A DNA stretch of 64,000 nt from Chrysoperla carnea (lineage: Eukaryota > Arthropoda > Insecta > Neuroptera > Chrysopidae), in contig NC_058342.1 of the NCBI RefSeq assembly GCF_905475395.1, forward strand, positions 18,510,640 through 18,574,639, read 5' to 3'. Shown piece after piece: positions 1-12,590 of this stretch. How positions within the stretch are numbered: position 1 is the first letter of the stretch; each line of letters opens with the position of its first letter. The notes beneath the pieces were generated by a model. The model worked only from the letters and a program-made list of their open reading frames with translations. It had not been told where the DNA came from and searched no databases. The position numbers and the translations under genes are program-made.

Positions 1-747
1 GAATAAACACCCTGTTCTTTCTAAATCTTATGTCGTATATATATTTAAAACTAAACCAGAAAAAAATTCTCAAAAAAAAAAAAACATTTTTTTCTTTGTA
101 ATTTAATAAAAAATTATGTTCGGTAATGTATTCATATTATAATAAAAAATTTAAAGTATATACCACTCCCAATTTCCGGTCTACCGCCCTGTCCATGACC
201 CCTCTCCCCCACTCTATCTATTAGCAAACAAAAAAATATTTGCACGATAATATTTATAATATTATTTGTATCGATTTTCTTTTGTTTCTTTTTCGATTTT
301 TGTCCATTGTTAATTACTAATACGAAAAAAAAAATTGAGCTTAAACAAATTTCTAAGTGTTACCAATTGTTGGAAGAATGTTATTTTGGTGAATTTTACT
401 TGAAAAAAAGGCTAAAACTGTACACAGTATAAATAAACGCATGTATTCTCACTATAAGTGGAAATTCAGAAATTAGTTAGGAAAAGTTTCCATACTTTGG
501 AAAGAGCATACTTCCTGAATACGCGTTTGCTATATTCAATCAATGGCGCCAATAAAAAAAATTGTTTAACATTTTGGAGAAGTATTTTTTGGTGCATAAT
601 TTTGTTTGTTTTAAACCCTTTTATTGACCGATCATGCCCAATCGTTAATGGAAAATTTCTGTATCAACAGTACTAATCTTACATAACTGAATTGTTCCAA
701 GGCAATGATACGATCTTAGTAATTATAAATTTCGTTCAGGTTTTGTA

Positions 748-1318
748 TGGTGCGTTCCACTAAGCACTCACAACAATCAAGGTCACGACTACTGTTTTTC
801 CCGTTCCACTCGTTTCCTAGCGTTATAATCATAGAGACTACACAAAGAGACCGAACTCCATGTGACCAAATGGTTGTCACAAATAAGATGCCAGTAGTGT
901 TCCTTTTGCATCGGGATAGAGGAAAAAGAACACTAGCAACGCTAGTGGCACAAATAACTTCCACCATTTCGTTGGGAAATTGTCAATTCTTCTGCTTGAA
1001 TTCGGTCTCCTTGTGTAGTCTCTATAATAACAATCACATTCTCAAGTGGAATGGATGATGGAGTTAAGATTTATATTTAAAAAAATATTTCATTTTAATG
1101 GAAAACTTAAACAATTTACGTCTAAGAATAATCAAAATGTTTGCTGGAGAAACGTAAATTCCCACTAAAATATTTTTTCCAAATCATACAACTCGTTTAA
1201 ATTTTAAAAACTGCCTGAGTTTGTCACTCAACGTTCATTTCGACCAACCTCTGCAGATGGGTCGTTGCGTGCATAAATAATGACGTCATTAGTGACATTT
1301 TCTTAAAGGAACGCACCC
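748..1318. mobile_element. TIR element, ends GGTGCGTTCC
   Basis: The left end GGTGCGTTCCACTAAG (from 749) is mirrored by CTTAAAGGAACGCACC at the right end. An internal inverted pair (GAGACTACACAAAGAGACCG near 833-857 and its complement near 1,000-1,024) makes the left part a hairpin. There is no transposase frame. The superfamily is not assigned. Confidence 0.45.
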
Positions 1319-1465
1319 GTAATCAAATCATTATGTAGTTCTTATTATGTATTTAAAAATATACTTTATTTTCTCAAATGAAATAAGCCATTCTAAATTA
1401 TCGAATTGTTTGCCGATGCCTAGAACACAAAGTATTTAGCCTGAGTGGAAATACTTTATAGTAGG

Positions 1466-1542
1466 AGAGGTGAGCGATAAAAAAATGCAAGCATTTTCTA
1501 AAGCCGTTAAAAAATGCTTGCAATTTTTTATCACTCACCTCT
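1466..1542. repeat. Short near-perfect hairpin (micro-MITE)
   Basis: AGAGGTGAGCGATAAAAAAA and the following TGCAAGCA (1,466-1,493) pair with TGCTTGCAATTTTTTATCAC and following bases (1,515-1,542). The loop is about 21 bases. Flanking TA-rich DNA fits a mariner-like target, but this is not proven. Confidence 0.55.
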
Positions 1543-1689
1543 TATTAGACAATTATGGTGTATTTTTAAAAAAAGATATTTTATCGTATGACTTTTTATT
1601 TTTACTATTTTTTACAATTTATATAAAACTAAAAATCAAAAGAGATTCCATGTTGAATTCCCTTCGTTAAATTAAATTCAAATATATAC

Positions 1690-2231
1690 CAAAACAAGTG
1701 AAAACAAACAATTGACTGAGTTAATTTTTGAAATACCATGCATAGACAGTGTTGAATACTCTGTCACATTACACATACATACATGTCACACATATATAAC
1801 TGATATTCCCATATAAAACATACTATACAATGCGTTCTCACGGGTAAACAGTGATGTTTACGAAAAAATGTTTCACTCAAAAGTTGTATTTTTTTATAAG
1901 GAACATTTTTTACTTTTAAACTTTTGTTCTATCTCTAACGGTATGAAAGATGGGTCCTACGGACCCAAGACCCAATTGACCTATGTTGCTCATTCACGAA
2001 CTCCACTTCACTTTTTACGTCCTAAGCACGCTATAAAAATTTCAGTTTGATATCTCTTTTCGTTTTTGAGTTATTTTGATGACAGATGGACAGACAACCG
2101 GAAATGGACTAATTAGGAGATTTTATGAACACCTACACCAAAATTTTATTCATAACATCAATATTTTTAAGCGTTACAAACTTGGGACTAAATTTAGTAT
2201 ACCCTGGTATATTTCATATACATGGTATAAT
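1690..2231 (+). repeat. Dispersed repeat family A, copy 1
   Basis: Shared landmarks in order: AACAAGTGAAAACAAACAAT, CAATTGACTGAGTTAATT, CACGGGTAAACAGTGATG, TATAAGGAACATTTTTTAC, GACCCAATTGACCTATGTTG, GATATCTCTTTTCGTTTTTG, ACAAACTTGGGACTAAA. The same order recurs at seven other sites in the window. No long frame is present, so it looks non-autonomous. Superfamily unknown. Confidence 0.75.
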
Positions 2232-2329
2232 TACCAGACATGCGCAGTTATATTAAAATTTGGTAACACAAGAGTAAAATTTGTTTACGCTCAGAAATTT
2301 CGAGGGTGTATTCGTATTTAACAAAAAAA

Positions 2330-3100
2330 ATTGCAAGAGTATAAAATAACGAAATGAATACACCGATTTATGTTTATACAGTCAATACAGGCTATAACGA
2401 CATTAGCGATGTGTCCTTATATGTATTTATATTTGAATCAGTGTCGGATTTGATGGTGATGTCCCTAAGGTCCTAAGCATCTTAATCCGGCTTTTTAACG
2501 GGTTTCAATAATGATTTTTAAAGTCAAAATCAATCATCTGCATTTATAAATGATTAATTCACTTCACTTCACTTACGATAAAAATTTATTATTCTTAGGT
2601 CTTGATCTCACGAGCTAAAGCTAAATCCGCTACTGATTTGAATTTAATTTTTACCTTACCAATTTGTCGTAAAAACCGATATCGTTATATCAAATTTTGA
2701 CTGTATTATATAAAAATATAAAAATAAGACCGCATGTATCTGATACGCATGCGTTATATATGTATAAATATACATTTAGTATTGTTAATTATGAATATAT
2801 TTCTTTTGTGCTATTTGTTTAAATAATTGAATTATGTTATTATTTTTTTCTCGTTTTCTTAAAAATTACCATATTATATGTGTGTAAAAAATTTGCATAG
2901 TTTTTCCAAGAGGATTTATTCTGGTCTACTTTGATCGAAATCGATAGCGCAAAATTGGCTTTTGCTTTTTCGATTTCGCATCAGAGAAATAAAATTAATA
3001 ATAGCACTTAATGGTTTTCGTTGAATATTTATTACAATTGTAAATGCAGTGTTCCATGAAGGGTGATATTTTTGAATGGGTTGTAATTTTTTTTGAACTA
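2330..3100. other. AT-rich stretch, nothing recognised
   Basis: No convincing exon, RNA gene or inverted repeat seen. Confidence 0.4.
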
Positions 3101-3103
3101 GTA

Positions 3104-3375
3104 CAGGGGTGGCGAACCTTTATGTATCAACGTGCCATTTTCTCTAAAGAAATGCTTAATGAGGCCGAAGTCAAATACACTGATCTACAAATTTTGTCTT
3201 TAAAAAAGTATGCCGCTCAAAATCATAATTTTTAACAATGAAGCCCATGGATTACAAATTTTTTTTGTTTCCATCATATTTAGCGCATTTTTTTATATAA
3301 AAATAGATAATAAACTAGCCTCTTTAAATTTCTGACGGAAATGGCTAATTTTAACTTCAAAACAACCAGCCTAAA
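3104..3375 (+). mobile_element. hAT-like fragment with left end CAGGGGTGGCGAACC
   Basis: CAGGGGTGGCGAACCTTTAT and the following CAACGTGCCATTTT closely match the left end of the complete hAT-type MITE at 58,624. The distal part (3,221-3,370) matches segments at 30,100-30,160 and 30,605-30,680. I found no right terminal repeat, so this copy is truncated or rearranged. Confidence 0.5.
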
Positions 3376-3867
3376 ATGTGATAAAAAGGAACGGAAATTT
3401 TGATACTGTAAAAAAAATTTTTCTACCAGAATAAATCCCTTGCGAATTTATTTTCTCTAATCACGAATGTTTTGTCATTCGCTAATAATTCTATACATAA
3501 AATATACATAAGAATATTTTTGAGTTTATGATGTTTGAAGTTATGATGAAAAAAAAAGGATTAGTATTTTAACCAAACAAAATCGGGTCTTTTGTTTCGT
3601 GACATAGTAGTTGCATCTTATCAAAATGTATCAATATTAGATCTTTTATCGAACTATTCATTTTTTAATATGTGATTTTCCAGAATTGATAAAAACCATG
3701 TAATTTAACAATATTTTTCAATTGATTTAGAAAGGAATGGATTCGTTATGGAAAAAGTTTTGGGTACAAAATGCGTTGTCGAATAAACCAGTTGCTTTTA
3801 AATTAATCTCCCTAAATTAAGCATCCTTCTATATTATCTATTTTAACTACTACAGAAAAAATATATG

Positions 3868-4648
3868 CAGTACGTTTGATTGTACATTTGGGTTCCTTCG
3901 CCCATGAGTGCGAGAGAGTTCATATCTATATACAATGTGCATAAGAAAGATATGTTATTACTTGTCTGATACCCGCCCGCTTCACTGGGCATAGAAGCAA
4001 AAACCACCGCTTTACAGCCTCTACCACTCTTGATTTCACTTATTCCCCTTCCATAACACCCGAAGGGTTTTATTTTACACAGCTATAGTATGTGCACAGT
4101 TTTCAATTTTTTATTTTAAGTGTAAAATAATCATAATTCATTGAGTATATCAGAAAAGATGGCCATGAATTGTTTTACATTTACTATTTAAAATTTTTTA
4201 CATAAATCTTTAATTTATGGTTCAAAATGATGATCATAGATGGAACAATAAAATGTCAGATTAAATTTAATTCTTTTAAAAATATATGTTTATAAATTAT
4301 AGCTCGTATGTTATTATGATATATGAGCTATATTGTTGTACAGTTTCATAAAATTCATTCGATAGTTTTTGCGTGAAAGTGTAACAAACAAATAAACAAA
4401 CAAACAAACATTCTTACTTTCATATTTATAATATATAGGGATGTTTGTGTATTTGAAGTCTTGAAGAGTGGGAGCACCTTGCTCTGAAACATTAGTATGC
4501 CTGACTAAGGCAAACAAATAATCATATACTTTTCTTACACACAAACATATAATAGTATATCTTTCTTATACACATTGTATGTACATATGAACTCTCTCAT
4601 ACTAATGGATGTAGGAATATAAAGACAAATGTATAATCAAACAGCCTG
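3868..4648. mobile_element. Palindromic TIR element, family B copy 1, interrupted by an insertion
   Basis: The left arm (CAGTACGTTTGATTGTACAT, then GAGAGAGTTCATAT, then CATAAGAAAGATATG) is mirrored by the right arm (CATATAATAGTATATCTTTC to AATCAAACAGCCTG). An uninterrupted relative lies at 10,119-10,425. The middle, about 3,961-4,443, is an unrelated RTE-like fragment. Confidence 0.6.
3961..4443 (+). mobile_element. RTE/SINE-like dispersed repeat, copy 1
   Basis: It begins TGATACCCGCCCGCTTCACT and ends with CATTCGATAGTTTTTGCGTG, GAAAGTGTAACAAACAAA, a (CAAA)n run and TATAATATATAGGGA. This end resembles the 3' ends of RTE-type non-LTR elements common in arthropods. Copies recur at 28,912-29,440 (+) and 34,920-35,235 (-). 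No reverse transcriptase is left. Confidence 0.6.
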
Positions 4649-4689
4649 TATATATTTGAAGAAAAAACTCAATTTTCTTTACTAAGTCT

Positions 4690-4790
4690 ACTTTTATTTT
4701 ATTTTAATAATTTAAAATATGACATGTTTCGTCGTTTATTTTAATAATTTAAAACATGCCATATTTTAAATTATTAAAATAAAATATAAG
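4690..4790. repeat. AT-rich hairpin
   Basis: TATTTTATTTTAATAATTTA with the following AAATATGACATGTTT pairs with AAACATGCCATATTTTAAAT and following bases. Strong local palindrome, no further content. Confidence 0.5.
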
Positions 4791-4936
4791 ATTAAGCAAA
4801 CAAAATTGGAAGTTATTTCTTCAAATTCTAAATTACGGAGTTCCTCAAAGTAAAGCTCTCTACAATTAAAAATTGGAAAACTTCTATGGAAAAAAAGTTA
4901 TAAAGAATTCAAACCACGAAGTTCATTCTACGTCCC

Positions 4937-5121
4937 TCTTTTATACAAGGATATCTTCAAGTGATAACTTTATATAATTTTGACTCTACATAATTTTTAA
5001 TTGTTTATAGGCAATTTTTTTATAGATATGATATACCCTCATTTATACAAGGGTATTTTCAAGTCATAACTTTATATAATTTTTAATTGTTTATAGGCAA
5101 TTTTATTACAGATTTGATATA
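4937..5121 (+). repeat. Direct duplication, about 90 bp x 2
   Basis: TATACAAGGATATCTTCAAG … ATAACTTTATATAATTTT … TTGTTTATAGGCAATTTT occurs twice in tandem with small changes. Confidence 0.6.
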
Positions 5122-5934
5122 CAAATTGCAAAATTAAATGATAATATTATTTCTCTACTCTGTTTTTTCATAAGCTGTACATTTTTAGACCGTGAGTCTA
5201 TTTTTCCTCATTAGCCAACACGGTAAGCTTTAGTCATGGAATTTGATAAAGGAATAAGGAAGGTCTCGTGTGGGCAGGAAAAACAGACAAGAGAAATAAT
5301 GTATAAGATACTGAACGTGTTAAAAACAAAAGGCGTAACTTTTCAATGTCTTCTAAGTTCTAAGATTTGTACCCATAATCAGATTAATGTGATGATTTTT
5401 ATTTATGAAACCTTTTTAAACAATTCATTTGAGGGATCCGCGTGTTGTAGGAAAATGTGGAAACAAAAAGGGAAATTTTGTTTGGTTGAGTTCAAAATCT
5501 TAAGTATTTGATTATTAAAAAAAAAAAACGCTGCTTGTCATATTTTGATAATCTTAAAGATAAATAGAATTTTTTTTAAATCGAATTTCAACAAATCGAT
5601 TCAAAAATTATTTTACGTTTAAAAAAATTAAACATCTCATTCAAATGAGATTACCATAAATGTGATAAATATTCTCCGAATTTTTTACTTGGGTCCTACA
5701 GATTTCATTATCCTGATATAGACTCCTAAAACATGCAATATATCCCCCTCTTTTTATTCAAACATACGATCTTCATGTTGTGTTGATATAGAAGAGAGGA
5801 CTCAAGAAAAAATTTTTTAAATAAATAAAAAAATGTGTAATGACTTTTGAATCATTCTGTATTTTATAAATTATGTAAATAATTAATTCTGTCCGAGAAC
5901 TGTTTGTGAATTCGATTAAGTTCATGATCGATTT

Positions 5935-6175
5935 TTCTAGAACAAGATATTTTTTTATTCGCAGGTTGTTTCACAAAACCACTAGTTGAAGTTTATCTGA
6001 AAAAAATTAACACATTTTTTTTTTTGATAGTTTTGGAGAAAATAGACACCAAAGTTGCTCCCTCACGGTTAAACTGTGATGTTTACGAAAGAATGCTAAA
6101 TAAAATTTACTAATTTTTTTATAAGGAATAACTTTTACATTTAATATTTTGTTGTCTCTAACGGTTTACAAGATA
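5935..6175 (+). repeat. Dispersed repeat family A, copy 2 (partial)
   Basis: Contains the CACGGTTAAACTGTGATG and TATAAGGAATAACTTTTAC landmarks and the upstream block GTTGTTTCACAAAACCACTA, but breaks off near the GGTTTACAAGATAG block. Confidence 0.6.
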
Positions 6176-7027
6176 GATACTTTTTCATTTGATTGAAAAA
6201 AAATTGAAAAATAAAAAATTGGCTCTGTAAAAACGGCTTTACAAAATCTTACCTTAAAAAAAAGTATCTTGTTCGTTAAATTAGAATCTGTTTACAGGAA
6301 TTCACAAAAATTGAATCTGCAAGAATTTATAATATTTTTATTTTTTTTTTATTATATAAGTTTTTACATGTTATGTAATTGTCATGTTTTTGTAGATCAA
6401 TATGTCAGTGCTACTACGTAGAAATTAAATAATACATTTAATAGTTCACGAATTTGGAGAGAATTTATTCTAAAAAGCTAAACAAATGCCAAGACCCGCA
6501 ATTTCAGATACTTGTGCAGCGAAAAATCAGGCCACTTCCAAAATTGTGTAATTTTTCGTGATATTCTATTCTTATTAAGGGTATTATTTTAAATTCTGCG
6601 TTTTAGCTGTAATTCAAGGAAATGATAACTTAGCGATTCACATCCGGGAAAGCGAAATCTATACAAATCAAAAGAAATTTTAGTTTCAAGAATAAATATC
6701 CAATTAATAATGATTGTGATGTGTGATGAAGACGCACACAAATTAGCTTCCAAAATGTTGCCCTAGAGTAGAGGCAACCTGGATTATTTCTGAATATTAT
6801 TATTTCCTTTCGAGATTTTCTCGGAGTTTAATAAAAGCTTTAATTGCAAAAAAACACACTTCTATAAATAAATTATTAGGCTTATTCACCTTTCGGTTTA
6901 TTCCACTTTATGTCGTAAGTCTGATGGATCTCAGAAGGCCCTAAGTTTTGTCTTTATACTTAATGTATATAATTTGGAAAACTGAAATCAAGGTGTTAAA
7001 GTCGCCATTCTGTTTTATAGATAGACG

Positions 7028-7612
7028 GTCAGCTCGTAACAGAAAAACTTAATATTTTTTTTACAGTCTGGCAATGATAGAGGACATATATACAGCCAAA
7101 AAATATAGAAAAATGTATAAAATAACATTAATTACGAATTAATGAATAGTTAATAATAAACATTTGTTTGTAGAACACAGAGAAATACTTTTTACAGTCT
7201 GCCAATGATTTAAATAAAAGGCAAGACTGTTCAATACACTTATAATGGATTGGCAGACGGTTTTCTCGTGTACAAACTTTAACATAACCAATATAAGTTA
7301 GAAAAAATATTGTTAATAAAAAATATTAAATAAAAAAAAATATTGTTTTATTAAAGTTTGTATACGAGAAAACCGTCTGCCAATCAAGTTTTAGTGTATT
7401 GAACAGTCTTGCCTTTTATTTAAATAAATGGCAGAATGTAAAATTTTTTTCTCTGTGTTTAAAAAACTAATGTTAATTTTTAATTACGCATTAATTCGTT
7501 ATGAATGTTATTTTATATATATTTTTGTTGCTTGTGACTGTATACATACTTATTTTATATCATTGGCAGACTGTAAAAAATTGATTACGTTTTTCTGTTA
7601 CGAGCTGACAGT
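7028..7612. mobile_element. Foldback element, about 585 bp
   Basis: Long imperfect inverted arms: GTCAGCTCGTAACAGAAAAA at the left and TTTTTCTGTTACGAGCTGAC at the right. Both arms carry CAGTCTGNCAATGAT, AAATAAAAGGCAAGACTGTT and GGCAGACGGTTTTCTCGT in mirrored order around a centre near 7,300-7,330. Non-coding. Confidence 0.7.
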
Positions 7613-7614
7613 CC

Positions 7615-8600
7615 AAGAGTTTTGTTAAAATGTATTTTTGAAGTTTTTATTCTAGTGTCTTCTTACTAGAACACAATTCTCGAATATTCATAAATTAAGC
7701 ATACCGCATAAAGCTTTTTTAAATTTTAAGCATTTTTCCACGTCCTAAAAGAGAAATATTCAACTATAAAGTTTTTCCATCTATTCTGAAATGACTGAGA
7801 AATATTATGTAAGATCTTGAACTTATTTTGATTATTAATTAAAATTTGTGTTCGTTATCGCCTAAAGCCTGATTGGATTGTGAAACGCTAATTATCATAA
7901 TTATTATGTTATCTATTCAACAGATTTTGTAGGGTACGTAAAATTGAACTTTTTACAAAAGTATACAAGGTATCTCCCCAAAAACAAACTTCCTCTGCTC
8001 ATTTTACCGTTTTCTCAAACAGCCAAATTCTAGCTTGACTAAAAAAAAATCTCTGGTTGTTTAGAAACTGTGGTTTTTGAAACCGTTTTTGAGATATAAA
8101 TTCGATGCGGTTGTTTAAAGGCGAATATACTTGTAGAAAAAAAATTGGATTTTAAATGAGGTAAAAATTTCAATTTTTTTATAGTATGTGTAAGAATTTT
8201 CGAATTCTTTTGTTTTATTTTTTGTGTTTTTTTTTTTTTGAACTCAATTGTGATATTTCAAACATTATAACAAATTTTTTATTTGTTTTTAAAAACGAAA
8301 TCGAAAATGGCTATTATGATTTATTTTGTACGCAATTTCATTACTTAAGTTTTCTCTATTCTGTTTTAAAGTTTTGTTTAGAATTTTATTTTTTTATTTT
8401 GTGTCTTGGAAAATTGTTTTTTATTTTATGTAATCGAGTAGATTTGAAATTGAAAATACTTCCCTCCTTGAGTTGCGGGTTTTTATTTTAATATTTTGAA
8501 TTTATTTGAAATCAAATTTTTATCGTAAAACGGTTAATTCAACCGATAACATTTTTTTCAAGCCACACGGTGGGCGCTAAGTATTTAAATTATCGCGGAA
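7615..8600. other. AT-rich stretch, nothing recognised
   Basis: A Phe/Leu-rich open frame at 8,186-8,491 looks like T-rich low-complexity DNA and not a gene. Confidence 0.4.
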
Positions 8601-8604
8601 AATA

Positions 8605-9535
8605 CCATCAGCACTTACGTCTATATTTCTATGAAAACTGAGAAAATTATGATATTTTCCAATCCCTATAGCACTCCAAATAGTAACAGTGAAAAAAATT
8701 TTAAAAAATCAATATGTTACCTTCTAAATTGTCACTCGAGGGTTTCCAAGATCGCTGATAATGAATTCTAGGTTAAAAAGCAACTGAATACGGTTGCAAC
8801 TCCCATTAAAACTACCCCTAGAAGTCACAGAGGTAAACAATTTATTAAATTCAAAATTTGACCTCAGGAATCGTCTTATGGGTTTTTGGGAACGCTGTTC
8901 ACGAAGCCGAGGTCAAAAAGCAACTGAAGATGGTTGCAACCCAATTAAAACTATCCTTAGAAATTTATGATAAGCGGCGCGCAAACCACCAAGGCACGAT
9001 TTCCGAGGTGAAAATTAGGAATATCTTATTCCTTCATTGTTACTTTTAGGGTTGGTTTTAATGTGGATGGGACCACATTCAGTTGCTTTTTGACCTTAAA
9101 TTCATGATCAGCGACTACAAAAATCACCGAGAGATAATTTCTGAGGTGATATTCAAAATTTTCTAAATTTTTTAATCATTGACATTTCTAGGAGTAGTTT
9201 TAAGAGAGATGGATCCATCCTCAAATGCTTTTTGACCCCGGATTCGTGAACAGCGATCCCAAAAAAACCTCAAGACGTTTTCTGAGGTAAAATTTTTGAA
9301 CATAAGAAAATTTTTATCTCTGTCACTTCTAGGGGTAGTTTTAATGGGGTTTCAACCGTAATTAGTTATTTATTATCAGTGACTTCAAAAACCCTCTGGA
9401 GATAATTTCGGAGGTGAAATTTCGGTTTTTTAAAATTTTTTCACTTTTTCTATTTAAAGTTCTTTGTTGATGGGGAAACTATCCTAATTTTCTCAGTTTT
9501 CATGGAATGCACAGGTTAGTGCGGCTGAATGTTCC
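8605..9535. repeat. Palindromic multi-unit array 1
   Basis: Two + units (near 8,740 and 8,870) each carry GGTTAAAAAGCAACTGAA or GGTCAAAAAGCAACTGAA and a TTAAAACTAYCCYTAGAA block. Three inverted units (near 9,040, 9,180 and 9,320) carry the complements, CAGTTGCTTTTTGACCTTAA and RGGGTAGTTTTAATG. Outer ends are also inverted (ATGAAAACTGAGAAAATTA versus TAATTTTCTCAGTTTTCAT). Confidence 0.65.
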
Positions 9536-10118
9536 TGGAGATCTAAGGAATACGTAAAAAGTTTTACGTCAAAAAATCACTTCAAAATTTGCAGATTCAC
9601 AAATGAGAAAATTTATAAATTCGAAATATTAGAAAAAATCCAACCTCAAAACAACGATTTATATTTATTCGTTTGGATTTTTAAATGTTTTTATTGGTTA
9701 AACTGTTAAATGTAAAATAATCTCCCTTTTTAAATGTTGAATGTTCAAAAAATTTGGCGCAACCATTAAAAAAAATATACCTCAATGTTGCTCATATAAT
9801 GAAAATGCCTTGTTTATTGTAAAAAAAAATGGGGAAAGAATAATCACGTAATATAATAGTCTGAAAGACAAAACAGTTGGTTTTGATAATTTGCTGATTT
9901 ATTCGCTCCGAGAAGAATTTTTCCATTTTAGTAACCAAAATGACTATCAATTTATTTGATAAAAATTCTCACAAAACGTAATCAAGAAATTTTTCAAAAA
10001 TGGTAGTGAGCAGAGTAGTGATCGACTTGGAAAATCTGAAAATGTTAGGGAATCAGAGAAAATGATCAAAAATACTAAGAACCTGAGTCTCTTTATCGAT
10101 ATCTTAAAATATAGTATA

Positions 10119-10425
10119 CAGCACGTTTGATATATCATTTCGCATGCCAAATTCATGAATATGAAAGAGTGCATATACTTTAGGCAATGTGTATAAGAAA
10201 AGTGCTATTATATGTTTGATTGTATACTTGCTTGTATGTGTGTATCTATGACTGACTAATGCATGTGGACTCTGAACAGTAGTAGTAGAGACTAAAGGCA
10301 TTAGTCAGGCATAGCTAACAAACAAGCAAACATATAATAATATCTTTCTTATTCATATTGCTTAATATATATGTACTCTCTTATACTCATGGATGTAGCT
10401 TGCGAAATAATTTATCAAACAAATT
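10119..10425. mobile_element. Palindromic TIR element, family B copy 2 (uninterrupted)
   Basis: It starts CAGCACGTTTGATATATCAT after a TA and ends with …ATAATTTATCAAAC. Arms mirror through GCCTTTAG/CTAAAGGC-like blocks and AGTCAGGCATAGCT. It gives the empty-site structure for the interrupted copy at 3,868. Confidence 0.55.
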
Positions 10426-10471
10426 ATATTTTATAAATAAATTTTAACTGCAAAATCTCCGGTTTTGGTCA

Positions 10472-11223
10472 GAGTTGCATTTCAGAAAGGCTAAAAACTT
10501 CATGGGTCAGCACCGCATACTCAATCGTAAGCCTATTCCACGTTATTAATGCAGGGAGCTTTGACCCAATAGAGTTCCAAAGATGTAGCGTCTGTCTCAA
10601 GTTTGAACTGATTCCAGAAAGGATAGAATCGCCGGTTTTAATCGATAGGTATTCCAAAAAAATGTATTATAGTCGATGTGAGATCGTGCGCAATAATCGT
10701 AGGAGGGTTAGCTAGTCCGCAACGCTATATATGCCGGTTCTGTCTCTTCAGGAAACTGATTTCAGAATGGCTTAAAATCTGCTCTCATAAAGAATTATTC
10801 TAAAAATCCCAAAAAAATTATATCGTCCGCAATGTTGGTGGAGGAATTGAATTATAGTTTAAAGTTTTTTCTAATTACAGACTGACTAAAGTCCCCTTGC
10901 TACATTGTGGACGTTATCATTTTTGTGATTTTTAGACTTAATTCTTCATGTGAGCAGATTTTTAGCCATTCTGAAATCATTTTTCTGATGTGGTAGAACC
11001 GACATATTTAGCGTTGCAGACATAATAATCCAGCTCCCACTACCATTGCGAATGATCTCACATTTAGTATATATTTTTTTGGAATATCTGTCAATTAAAA
11101 CCGGTTCTACCCTTTCCTAAATCAGTTCAAACTTGAGACAGACGCTACATCTTTGGTACTCTTTTGAGGTTTAAGGACTCGGTGCTGATTAACATTTTTC
11201 AGCCGTTTGAAATGACTCACTAA
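10472..11223. mobile_element. Foldback element, about 750 bp
   Basis: GATGTAGCGTCTGTCTCAAG with TTTGAACTGATT (left) is mirrored by AATCAGTTCAAACTTGAGAC with AGACGCTACATC (right). GATTTCAGAATGGCTTAAAA mirrors TTTTTAGCCATTCTGAAATC. The centre is near 10,870. No coding frame. Confidence 0.7.
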
Positions 11224-11224
11224 A

Positions 11225-12590
11225 ATAGTCAGGGAATTTCAAATGACCAATTCGATCGCCACCCTGATAGGGTAATGACGACCATATTTGAAAATCACGT
11301 TATTGGGAAAATTCATTTTTTGAAAAGGTCAAATTTTCTTGGAATGTCTTATTTTGATGCATGGTAACTACAATGTCAGATAAAATGGCTACCAAATGAC
11401 GTCATACAGACAGTAAGAGTCTTCTTTATCAGCGAAAAATCTAACCGATAAATCAGCAAAGTAAAAAATGTCGTGTAATTGTCTTTAAAAGTGAATATTC
11501 TAAACTAATCAGGGAAAAAACAATCTTTGTAACTGCCAAACTAGTCTTCATCGATGTAAATAATAACCTCCGTATTAAAACAAATAAATTGGTGTTCTCA
11601 AAACTAGTGATAATTTTTCTAACCATAATTTTAGATGACAGGAATGCCTTAAACTTGTAATACATGTTAAATCTCCCAATTTTTAACCTTTTTTGTTGAA
11701 TGTGAAATCTTTTATGAGAGGGAAGAATATGGTAAGCAAGTCAAATCTACTCGTATTGTGAATTTGTTTTTTTTTAATTTTTCTTTTTAAACAATTTTTA
11801 TTTATTTATTAATAATTCAATAAAAATTTTGGGATAAAAACTTATTGTAATTGTAATAAAATCTGAATATTCATAATACAGTTTTATTCAAGTATATTTA
11901 AATTTTGTTTTTATTTTTTACGAACTTCCTTAAAACTCTTAAGGTTATTCGATTGTTTACTCAACGTCACCAATTCTGATAAATGTGGATAGATAATCAC
12001 AGTATTAGTAGCAGAAAAGATTTTGTTAGCATCTTAGGTAAGTAGAGCTAATGCGGAAGAGAGTCAGACTGAATTTCGGGCCCTTAAAACTTCAAGATTC
12101 CAAGCGAGGATTATCTATAAATTCTCGGGCCTCGCCTGGCAGTGACAGGGTTAGTAGACGGATAAAATTAGCATTATGATTCCTGAATCGCTACCACGAT
12201 CGATTTGACCTCAGCAACTAGAGCAGTGAGAATTGATTTTAGCATTTATAGGATTTTTCAGCTTATTTTGTTAATATCACGATAAGAACTCAGTTATAAA
12301 ACTTTTATATTCGTTCTATTTAAGTCACGTTCTTGCAGAATTTTAATGTTTGTTCGTATCATGCTTGTGTAAAATTTTTATGTCTGTAATTTGTGATTAA
12401 GTGTTGATAGATACTTAAGGATTAATGCCAAAACAAACTGACTGATAGTTTTCGTGCAAAATGATGGACAATATGTGCAAATTTCTAATATATTTATATT
12501 ACTTCATACTTATAATTTTGAAGTAGTTGTAGTAATTTTGAAGTAGTAAATAGACGAAATTGGACTTTTTTGACACTTTTTTGACACTGA
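11225..12590. other. Stretch without recognised gene
   Basis: AT-rich, no splice-bounded frame or clear repeat seen. Confidence 0.35.

Noticed and set aside
5236..5511. 91-residue frame
   Set aside because: No recognisable motif, no splice sites or poly(A) signal; looks like chance.
8186..8491. 101-residue Phe/Leu-rich frame
   Set aside because: Composition follows the T-rich DNA; no signal, domain or splice support.
8605..9535. CRISPR-like array
   Set aside because: Units are long, diverged and of mixed orientation, in a eukaryotic genome; no cas genes.
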